A DNA stretch of 64,000 nucleotides from Plasmopara viticola (taxonomy: Eukaryota; Oomycota; Peronosporomycetes; Peronosporales; Peronosporaceae), in contig MBPM02000167.1 in assembly GCA_001695595.3 (NCBI GenBank), positions 1 through 64,000 on the forward strand, written 5' to 3'. Of this stretch, positions 50,491 through 60,023 are shown piece by piece. Under the pieces are notes generated by a model, which saw only the letters and a program-made list of their open reading frames with translations, did not search any database and was not told where the DNA came from. A program made the position numbers and the translations under genes. Numbering within the stretch: position 1 is the first letter of the stretch; every line of letters begins with the position of its first letter.

Positions 50491-50519
50491 CATCTACAGC
50501 ACAAGTGCTTCTTACAACA

Positions 50520-50533
50520 GGTTATGAGCCCAA
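50520..50533 (+). other. Primer-binding site overlapping the gag start codon
   Basis: GGTTATGAGCCCAA follows the LTR without a spacer. Its complement, TTGGGCTCATAACC, fits the anticodon stem-loop of initiator tRNA-Met (anticodon CAU), the type of half-tRNA primer known for Drosophila copia. The gag ATG is bases 5-7 of this site. The same GGTTATGAGCCC follows each of the nine LTR 3' ends that border a gag start in the window. Confidence 0.8.
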
Positions 50534-52898
50534 GCTCCGCCAACTCTGCCCCCGACACCGACTACGCTTTCGCTATGGACATCGCCGCCGCCACCAACTC
50601 ACGCATCAACAAGTTCGATGGAACAAACTTCCACACATGGAAGTTCAAGATGCAGATGGTGCTTGAGGAGCGGGACCTATGGGAGGTAGCGAGTGGGGAA
50701 GTCAAGATGGAGGACTTGACAACGGCCTTGGACCAGTTGACGTTTAAGCGCAAGTCAAGAAAGGCGCTTGCGATCATCTGTCTCGCGATGGAAGATTCGC
50801 AGCTGCCTCTTGTGCGCTCGGCAACTGGAGCGCATGATGCATGGTCACGGCTCGAAGGCCACTTCGAGAAGAAGAGCTTAGCGAACAAGCTCTTTCTTCG
50901 TCGTCGTTTCTTCACGGCCAAGATGGACGAAGGTGATGATGTGCTCGCGCATATCAACAAGATGAAGACTCTGGCGGAACAGCTCGACGCAGTGGGCGCT
51001 CCGGTAACAGAGGATGACTTGGTGATCACGCTTCTTGGGAGTTTGAGTGAGTCATTTTCATTTCTTATAACAACTTTGGAGTCGAGATCGGACTCGCTGT
51101 CGTGGGAGCTCGTGACATCTCGACTATTGCATGAAGACATGAAACGAAAGGAACAAGGTATTGGGACCGATGGAGCTGCGCATGGTCAAGGACAAGCTTT
51201 TTGGCGAATGACTACAGCAAGCGTATGGGTGGGCGACCAGTGCAAAAGGTCAGCGCGTGCCACTACTGTGGGGAACAAGGACATTGGATTGCCAAGTGTC
51301 CAGTTCGAATTCGCGAGAATGGTGAGCGACAGAAATCGCAACGAGCGAATATCGCGCAAGTCGATGATGACAATGGCGATTTTCTCTTTTCGGCTGGAGA
51401 CAGCATTCCCAAATCGGGTGAAGTGTGGCTGATTGACTCTGGAGCGACGCAGCACATGACAAGTTCCAAGAAATTCATGCGAAATTTTAAGACAATTACG
51501 CCGAGGGATGTGCACCTTGCAGACGATGGAGTGGTGCAAGCGATTGGGTCCGGCGACATCGTGATGTCAATGCACACTCCACATGGTATAAAGAAGGGAC
51601 TGCTTTCTGGTGTGTGGTATATCCCAAAGCTTTCTCGAAATTTATTTTCAGTCGGCCGGTTTACGAAGGATGTTGGCGCCGTGACGTTTGAACATGAAGG
51701 TTGTTTTGCTATGACAAAGGGCCAAGTGGAAGCTTGGTGCTCGCGAAGGCAAAGGCCTGTTCAAGCTTTGCATGACGCCACTTCTTCCGGATGAGGCTAA
51801 TGTGATAACTTCGTCGGGATGCCATGGGGACACCAATTCGTACCTCTGGCACCTTCGATTTGGTCATATTAGCTATGGTGGTCTCGACACTATGATAAAG
51901 AAAAAGATCGGCTACGGACTTGACATGGGTTCAGTTAAACAGTGGGAGAAGTTTGACGGGTGCTCACTCGGTAAACAAACGAGAGTGAGTTTCTCATATT
52001 TGTCACCAAGCCGTTCAAAGCAACTGCTTGAGGTAATTCACAGCGATGTGTGTGGGCCGATGCAGACACCGACTTTTGGTGGAAAGCGTTACTTTGTCAC
52101 ATTTATTGATGACAAGTCACACTTTTGCATGGTTTACTTGCTGAGAAACAAGTCGGAAGTAGCCGCGAAATTCGCAAATTTTGTCGTTCTTGCCGAAAAC
52201 CAAACAGGAAAGCGAGTGAAAACGCTTCGCAGTGATAATGGCGGAGAGTACACTTCGAGCGAAATGGCCAAGTTTTGCAGCAATCATGGAATCGTGCAGA
52301 AATTTACGCCGCCCTATACTCCTCAGCTTAACGGAGTGGCGGAGCGAATGAACAGAACATTGGTGGAATGTGCACGCTGCATGATGGAGCATGCTGGATT
52401 GACGAAGGTGTACTGGGGTGAAGCAGTCATGACGGCTATGTTTCTTCGAAATCGGTGTCCAACGCGTGCTCTCAATCAAGACATTTTGCCATATCAAGCT
52501 TGGACGGGAAAGAAGCCATTGCTTGCGAATCTGAAAGTCTTTGGCTGTCATGCGTATGTGACGGTGCCTAAAGAAAAGCGCGCAAAGTTTGATGCCCGAT
52601 CGGTTCGCTGTCGATTTATCGGATATTCGGACCATGAAAAAGCGTATCGGTTCGAGGAAATCAAGAGTGGTCGTGTGCTGGTAAGCCGAGACGCGCAATT
52701 CATGGAAGACGTTTTCGACATTGGAAAGCGTGATTATCGTCAAGAGGAAGTCTACATACATGATGAAAATACAACGGATGAGGACTCGCAGCATGAGGAC
52801 CAGGTTCAAAACGATGATGCGGAAATGGAAGAAAGCGATGAAAGTGGTAACAAGAGACACCAGCGAACGGATTCGTTGGAGAAGGCTACTGAGACAAG
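50524..52898 (+). pseudogene. Family A gag-pol (A5) up to D4
   Basis: Gag is open to about 51196, where a 1-bp deletion ('gacaagctttttgg') shifts frame before the zinc knuckle. A 2-bp deletion near 51724 ('gggccaagtgg') shifts it again after the protease. From 51772 the integrase is open ([33 protein letters not shown]), with the first HHCC Cys changed to Phe (EKFDGC where others have EKCDGC). D4 enters the linker between integrase and reverse transcriptase after 'gagacaag'. The pol end continues at 57712. Confidence 0.92.
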
Positions 52899-53260
52899 TA
52901 TTGAAGGTAGCCGGTTTCCCTCAGATTTATTCCGGTTCCCAAGGCTGTCCAATACGAGCGGCTGTCCGACGGTTCAAACAAACAACGATGGCGTCATAGA
53001 AAGACGCACGGAAAGGCGCACTCAAGATGATTGCGCCCGGATGGGAAGATGATTGCGCCCGGATGGTAAGTGCCTCTGATTGGCTTAGATAAATGAATGG
53101 CTTAGATGTAGCAAAGAGTTGTGAACTAAGGACCAAATGAATACACTCACTTTGAAATCTTCTTTCTTCCTCACAAGTGTCTTCGCTCGGTTCTCCCTCG
53201 CGCAGACTCTTCACCACACGCCTCAAACTATTCGCCTTCGCTCCGCTCACCAATCTAACA
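52899..53260 (+). repeat. D4 5' LTR
   Basis: TATTGAAGGTAGCCGG...CAATCTAACA, 362 bp. Two copies of the 'gatgattgcgcccgg' repeat, then the block shared with A/B/C LTRs, an initiator TCACTTTG at 53147-53154, and a family D U5. R plus U5 would be about 112 nt. Confidence 0.94.
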
Positions 53261-53264
53261 GGTT

Positions 53265-56200
53265 ATGAGCCCAACCATGACCTCGGTGCATGACGTCTCG
53301 GCCAAGGTCGCCATCGACAAGTTCAACGGCGACAACTATGCAACGTGGAACCGCTACATGCGTGGCGTGTTTCTTACCAAGGCCGTGTGGCATGTTGTCA
53401 ACCGCGAGGTGACTCCGACGTTTGTTGACCCTCGTGCCTCGGACGAATATGTCAGGACAAGCAACATTGCTTTTGGATTGATGCTGCTCCATATGGATGC
53501 GGACTATCACCATATTGTTGATGACTGCGAGGAAGCGTGGGTTGCGTGGGCGCGTATTAAGACGCTGTACGGCGGATCGCAAAAGGCTGGTCGCATCTAC
53601 TTGAAGCGACAACTCTTTAGCATGGAAATGGCCGAAGGTGGTAATGTCTTGCATCACTGCAATGAAGTTCTCAATATCAGCGCAAAGCTTTCCAGTATCG
53701 GCGCGAAAATGGAGGACGAAGACGTTGCAATCTGCCTTTTGCGAAGTCTGCCCAAGAGCTACGAGAATGTCGTGCTCAACTTGGAGATCAGCAATGCGGA
53801 GTTGAGGACTCAGGATGTGGTTAAAGTGCTGACGAATGAGCACATTAAGCGACAAGGGTCGAAAACCACGACAGTCAAGACTGAGGAAGTGGCAAAGGCG
53901 TTCAGCGCAGAGCGAGAATATCGCCAGTGCGCATACTGCGGAAAATTGGGGCACTCGGCGGAGCGGTGCTGGACCAAGCAGAAGGATGAGAATCGGAATG
54001 CTCGACGCGGCGGCCAAGCTCGTGGACGCGGAGCAAACAATGTTCACTATCGACCAAGCGATCAATACGACTACGACCGTGTTGCGTTTGCGGTCTCACT
54101 GGAGTGTGGACTTTCAACAACAAAAAGTATGCCTGGAATGTGGGCGATCGACAGTGGCGCAACGCATCACATATGCAACAACAAGAACAAATTTTCAAGA
54201 CTCGATAAAAACAATTTTGGCGAACTCTCGGTCGCTGACGGAAACAAGACTGCAATTGAAGGTGTCGGGACAATCATTGAGCGCGTGGTTTTGCCCGATG
54301 GTATAGAATCCGACATTGAATTCAAGAACGTATTGTTCGTGCCAGCAATGAACAAGAATTTGCTTTCGGTGCCACAGATCAACAAGAGTGGCAAGTTTCA
54401 AGTGGTATTTGATGGTCCACGCATGGATATTACGCGCAAAGTCTCGAATCAAGTTGTGGCTAGAGCAGACCTTGTGGACGGTCTTTACTGGCTTCGTACT
54501 TTCCAATATTCAGCAAATTCGGCGGTGCGGGGACAAAACATCAATCTGCATGCAAGAATGGGTCACGCTCCAATCGACGTGCTTCGCAAGATGGTCAATG
54601 GTGGAATGATCAAGGACGCAAACGTGCCACTAGGTTCAAGCGATCAAGGCATGTGTCGAGGGTGTCAGTTAGGAAAAATGGTTCAAAGACCATTTCCTAG
54701 CTCCCAGGACAAGCGTCCATATGATACATTTGAGCTCCTTCACTTCGACATATGCGGTTCCATGGAACAAGACTCTTTGGGTGGAAGCAGGTACTTGCTC
54801 CTCATTGTAGACGAGGCCAGCGGATGCATGAAGGGCTTTTGCTTAAGAGCCAAATCTGAATCCGAAGAATGTCTCACAAGCTACATCGTCAAGGTTCAAA
54901 CGCAATTCGGCAAGCAAGTCAAGTTTGTGAGACATGATGGAGCGCGAGAATTCGCAACAAATTCGCTCAAGATCTTCTATGGCGATCAAGGTATTGAGCA
55001 GCAGGTCACGGTTCCATACGCGCGCGCATCAAACAAATGGGACAGCTGAGCGGGCCATCAGAACTATTGTTACGATTGGCCGCGCTTTACTGCACTATGC
55101 AAATCTTGACAAGCGCTTTTGGGGTGAAGCGGCAATGACGGCAATTTATATCAAGAATCGACTGCCTTCACCCAAGATTGCAAGCAAAACCCCGTTTGAG
55201 ATTGTGTACAAGTCCAAGCCAAGTGTAAAGCACCTGCGTGTATTCGGCTGCCGAACATTTACACTGACACCAAAAGAAAAGCGACTTAAGTGGGATCCAA
55301 AAGCTCGCGCCGGCATTTTTATGGGCTATCAAGAGTCATCGAAGGCCTATCGAATTTTTGACATAGAGGCAGGACAAATAATTGTTAGTCGTGACGTCAA
55401 CTTTGATGAATCAAGGCTTGGTCTTGCATCTACAGGGCCACCAGCTCCTGACAGTGATGACGATGACCTCAATCTTGATCCGCTCACCATCGATGACAGT
55501 AATCCGGTGTACCGAATGAATTTCAAGTCGGCCGGAAAGCGCAAGAACCGATCAGGCGCATATGACGCGAACAATGATTCAGCTCTCCCACGCTACGAGT
55601 ATCACGAGAATGGACTCGAGGAATCAAGTGCGCCTGAAAGTCTTGACGAGCGACGAGCCAAACGCAGATCGGTCGAGCGCATGACCAGTAATCAGGAAAA
55701 TCAAGACGAAAAGAGCGAGACAAATGATCACTCGGTGCCACGCGATTTTTGGCATGCAAGCGCTAATGCAGTCGAAGCTATCGACCTTTCTGAACCATCG
55801 AGTTATCAAGATGCAGTTAGCGGACCAGATCAAGTACATTGGCGAAAAGCAGTGCGTGCAGAATTGGATTCTATGCGAATTCGCAACGTGTTTCGAGCGG
55901 CTAAACTCCCAGCAGGACAACATGCTATTGGAACGAAGTGGGTTTTCAAGATCAAGCGCAAAGCCGACGGATCAATTGAAAAATACAAGGCGCGTCTCGT
56001 CGCAAAAGGATTTAAACAGCAATACGGCATTGACTACACGGAAACGTTTTCGCCTGTGGTCAAGTACGTCACACTGCGCATGGTGATCAGCTTGACAAAG
56101 TATCTTGGATGGCCCCTTGACCAGCTTGATGTTGTTACGGCATTTCTCTACGGTGTAATGAAAGAAGTCGTTTACTGTGTGGTACCAGAGGGAGTGGAAA

Positions 56201-57342
56201 TCGAAGGTAATTTCGATTGCTTGGAACTGCTGAAAGCAATTTACGGCCTAAAACAAGCATCCCGAGTTTGGAACGAGACCTTTGATGAGTTTGTGTGCTC
56301 CATTGGTTTCTGTGTTTCTGCTTTCGACCCATGCCTCTATATCAAGAATGTCGACGGCCATTGCATATTGCTACTGGTGTATGTAGATGATGTACTCATC
56401 ACTGGCAGCTCGGCCAAGCTCATCGCGGAAACTAAAAGCAGTCTCAAGTCACGCTTTGAAATGACGGACAGTGGGAAATGTGCTTTTGTTTTGGGCATTG
56501 AGCTTGTGGATAACGCTGACGGCAGCATCACACTTTGCCAGAGACGCTATATCGACGACATTCTCAAGCGATTTGGCATGAGTGATTGCAAGCCAGTATT
56601 AAGTCCGACCGACTTAAGCTTACGACTCGTGCCAAGTGCTGCAACAACAAAGGCTGACGTTCCACTTCGCGAAGCTGTGGGTGCCTTGATGCATCTGACA
56701 ACTGCAACACGTCCAGACATTGCCTTTGCTGTTGGATATGTATCACGTTTTATGGAGAACCCGCAAGCCGAACACTGGGTTGCGATAAAGAGAGTTCTTC
56801 GCTACCTCCAAGGAAGCAAGTCACACGGCATCACTTTTAAGGCTAGTGATCATGTGGATTTCCGGGGATACTCGGATGCAGATTGGGCTGGCGATCATGC
56901 GGACCGCAAGTCAACCTCTGGCTATGCATTTATGTTGATGGGAGCACCTGTGAGTTGGGGAAGCAAGAAACAATCAAGCGTTTCACTGTCGACCAGCGAA
57001 GCTGAATACATTGCACTCAGCCTGGCAATACAAGAAGGCAAGTGGGTACATCGTCTTCTATGTGAAATTTTGGGAGCAGCTGGTAAAGATAAACCGGAGC
57101 TGAAGATATTTGAAGATAATCAATCATGTATCAAGATGACGAAGAACCCGGTCAACCATGGTCGAGCCAAGCACATTGATATCAAGTATCATCACATCCG
57201 TGACGAAGTCAAACGCGGTGAAGTCAAGCTTGAATATTGCGAGACCTCGGCAATGCTGGCAGACATCATGACGAAGGCACTTCCAGGACCACGTCATGCC
57301 GACCTAATGAGGGCTCTCGGAATTCACGCGTGCTCGTATTGA
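53265..57342 (+). pseudogene. Family D gag-pol (D4), one 2-bp frameshift
   Basis: N-terminus [10 protein letters not shown], gag core [18 protein letters not shown], zinc knuckle [17 protein letters not shown]-like [10 protein letters not shown], protease [10 protein letters not shown], integrase HHCC and HFDICG, reverse transcriptase KWVFKIKRKADG and LLVYVDDVLITG, RNase [16 protein letters not shown]. The frame is open to about 55020, where an extra 'gc' in 'tacgcgcgcatc' breaks it between the second Asp and the Glu of the integrase triad. After that it is open to TGA at 57340-57342. Otherwise it appears intact. Confidence 0.94.
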
Positions 57343-57349
57343 GGGGGAG
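57340..57349 (+). other. D4 polypurine tract, overlapping the pol stop
   Basis: TGAGGGGGAG immediately precedes the 3' LTR and begins with the pol stop codon TGA. It is the expected plus-strand priming site. D1 has the same ten bases; D3 and D5 have TGAGGGGGCG and TGAGGGGGGG. Confidence 0.85.
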
Positions 57350-57711
57350 TATTGAAGGTAGCCGGTTTCCCTCAGATTTATTCCGGTTCCCAAGGCTGTC
57401 CAATACGAGCGGCTGTCCGACGGTTCAAACAAACAACGATGGCGTCATAGAAAGACGCACGGAAAGGCGCACTCAAGATGATTGCGCCCGGATGGGAAGA
57501 TGATTGCGCCCGGATGGTAAGTGCCTCTGATTGGCTTAGATAAATGAATGGCTTAGATGTAGCAAAGAGTTGTGAACTAAGGACCAAATGAATACACTCA
57601 CTTTGAAATCTTCTTTCTTCCTCACAGGTGTCTTCGCTCGGTTCTCCCTCGCGCAGACTCTTCACCACACGCCTCAAACTATTCGCCTTCGCTCCGCTCA
57701 CCAATCTAACA
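57350..57711 (+). repeat. D4 3' LTR
   Basis: 362 bp, same ends as the 5' LTR. The only difference found by eye is 'tcacaggtg' in place of 'tcacaagtg' in U5. Confidence 0.94.
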
Positions 57712-59496
57712 ACAAGAAATGCCAAGCGGTTCGCACAGCACAACACGCACTCTACTCGGTATAGCAGAAACCAAGGCCTTGATGAGATGTCAGCAGCAGC
57801 TCAAGATGGCTCAAGCTTTGAAGCTGCTTACGGCATGGATTCAGGGGGAGATATGCCAACTACGTTCAAGTCGGCTATGGAATCCAAGAACGCAAGCAAA
57901 TGGAAAGCAGCATGTGACTCGGAGATCGACTCTTTGTTTAAAAATGACACTTGGGATATCGTGCAACTGCCAAAAGGACGCAAAGCAATCGGCTGCAGAT
58001 GGGTGTTTCGTGTCAAAGAAAACCAGGATGGTCGAGTTGAGCGATACAAGGCTCGACTGGTTGCAAAGGGTTTTTCGCAGAAGTTTGGCATCGACTATGA
58101 GGAAACTTTCGCACCTGTGGCCAAGTTCACCTCGATTCGGATCGTGCTGAGTTTGGCAGCCAGGTACAATCTTTTGCTTCACCAAATGGATGTGAAGACA
58201 GCGTTTCTGAACGGTATGCTCGATGAAGACATCTATATGATACAGCCGGACGGATACGTTGATGCAACTCACCCCGACTACGTTTGCAAGCTCAAGCGAT
58301 CGTTGTACGGCTTAAAACAGTCACCTTGCATGTGGAACCAAACCATTGATGATTTCATGCTCAAGATTGGTTTTATCAAGTGCGACTCAGACCATTGTGT
58401 GTACGTCAAACGGAAGGGTAATGGTGATATGGCTTTTGTGGTTCTTTACGTTGACGACCTTATCATCGCAAGTGGCAACGAAGAGCTCATTGAATCGACT
58501 AAGCGCATGCTGAGCAATCGGTTTGAGATGACAGATCTTGGTGAACTCAGGTATTTTCTCGGTGTTGAAATCAAGGTCGACCACAAGGCTGGCCAAGCGA
58601 CGATGCGGCAAACGAATTTCCTGAAGTCAATACTAATCAAGTTCGGCATGCAAGAAAGTAAGCCTGTGAGGACGCCCCAAGACCCTGGACTTAAGTTGAA
58701 GAAGAACATGTGCGAGGGCGGCTGCAAACATGAAGATACCATGAAGAATGTGCCTTACCGAAGTGCTGTTGGAGCTATCATGTACTTGATGGTGGCGACG
58801 CGTCCGGACCTCGCTGCGGCAATAGGCGCCCTCAGCCAATTTGCGTCAGATCCCTGTCCAACACACTGGCAAGCTCTCAAGCGCGTATTGCGGTATCTTC
58901 AAGCAACACCAACATATGGACTCGAATTTACGCGCAACGGCACCGCCAAGCTAATGGGCTATTCAGATGCAGATTGGGCTGGAGACATTGAGTCTCGCAG
59001 AAGCACAAGCGGATATTTGTTCAAGCTAAACGGCGGATGTGTTAGCTGGCGAAGCAAGAAACAGCGGACAGTGGCACTTTCATCGACGGAAGCCGAATAC
59101 ATGGCGCTTTCAGAGGCTACACAAGAAGCAGTGTGGCTTAAGTCCTTTATGTGCGAACTCGGCGAAATAAGGAACGACGAGGCGATCAAGATTTATGAAG
59201 ACAATCAAGGCTCGATCGCGCTGGCCAAGAACCCGGAGTTTCACAAGCGCACTAAGCACATCGACATTCGATACCACTTCGTGCGCGAGAAGGTTGAAGC
59301 CAATCAAGTGGTGCTTGAGTACTGTCCAACTCAGGATATGCTGGCCGATATCATGACGAAGTCAATTCCGGCTACGCAATTCTGCAAACTTCGAAGCATG
59401 CTCGGCATTCAAGCACAGAGGGCTGTCGAGTCGAGTGGGAGTGTTGTCGAAGATGCTGGCGCAGAAACGCCTCGACCAGCGGCTATATATCGGTAA
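57712..59496 (+). pseudogene. RT and RNase H end of A5 gag-pol, after D4
   Basis: Open for about 595 codons: [77 protein letters not shown] and DMLADIMTKS. No stop or frameshift. It passes the polypurine tract GAGTGGGAG (59433-59441) and ends at TAA at 59494-59496 inside the 3' LTR. The tail VVEDAGAETPRPAAIYR is encoded almost wholly by U3. Confidence 0.93.
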
Positions 59497-59720
59497 GTAC
59501 GGGTATCTGCAATCAATTGATGACTGACTGAATGAGCGGGTTCAAGATGGGCAAAAGATCGGTTTCGGGATGGGAAGATGATTGCGCCCGGATGGTGAGT
59601 CGTTCTGATTGGCTTAGATAAATCATTGGCTTAGAGGTAGCATGTAGTTGTGAACTAAGGACCTTTTAAATATATTCACTTTGCATTTTTCCATCTACAG
59701 CACAAGTGCTTCTTACAACA
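59442..59720 (+). repeat. A5 3' LTR
   Basis: 279 bp. Differs from the 5' LTR at one place found by eye (gcatttttccatc against gcattttgccatc, within the promoter flanking element). Confidence 0.94.
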
Positions 59721-59724
59721 CTTC

Positions 59725-60016
59725 TGTTGGATTTCTGAAGCGAAGGAGTCGGGAGCGAAGCTTGCGGGGAGCGAAGAGCGAAGAAGGCACTTGAGCTGTT
59801 GAAGGCAGATTCGAAAGTGATTCATTTAATGTTAGTTCTAGCTGATGAGACATGCACTAGCTCTTCCTATCATTTAGTTCGTCTAATCACAATCATTCCT
59901 TACTCGTCCAATCATCCTACTCGTCTAATCAACGTGCGATCGTATTGGACCGGTTCGGGCTAACCGGTTAATGGGTGCAACTGGTACATTGTACCATAGA
60001 CCGGTTACCCTTAACA
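59725..60016 (-). repeat. D5 3' LTR
   Basis: In element orientation TGTTAAGGGTAACCGG...GAAATCCAACA, 292 bp, preceded by polypurine tract TGAGGGGGGG. Unlike D1, D3 and D4 it has a canonical TG start. U3 has several aaccggtt-like motifs, and the initiator-like TCACTTTC is present. It lacks the A/B/C-type block found in D1 and D4. Confidence 0.88.
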
Positions 60017-60023
60017 CCCCCCC

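Larger units (their letters stand above)
50241..50519 (+). repeat. A5 5' LTR
   Basis: TGTTGTCGAAG...CTTACAACA, 279 bp. Single 22-bp repeat, inverted CCAAT pair, and core promoter at 50475-50490. Confidence 0.94.
52899..57711 (+). mobile_element. Copia element D4, inserted in A5
   Basis: Complete family D element, 4,813 bp, target-site duplication acaag (52894-52898 and 57712-57716). The empty site is readable in A3 at about 28374 ('gagacaagaaatgcc'). LTRs are 362 bp each and nearly identical, so it is one of the youngest insertions. LTR ends are TATTG...TAACA. Confidence 0.95.
50241..59720 (+). mobile_element. Copia element A5, inserted in D3, carrying D4
   Basis: Complete family A element with 279-bp LTRs (one difference seen) and flanks cttct at 50236-50240 and 59721-59725. 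The final t of the right flank is also the first base of the D5 LTR. Without D4 it is about 4.7 kb. Confidence 0.92.

Noticed and set aside
53265..54065. 272-codon minus-strand open frame opposite D4 gag
   Set aside because: Antisense shadow of gag; equivalent shadows occur opposite D1 and D5.
59725..60016. Possible non-repetitive intergenic spacer
   Set aside because: It begins TGTTGG, ends TTAACA next to a polypurine tract and pol stop, and its ends recur in the 27-bp remnant at 40102, so it is the D5 LTR.
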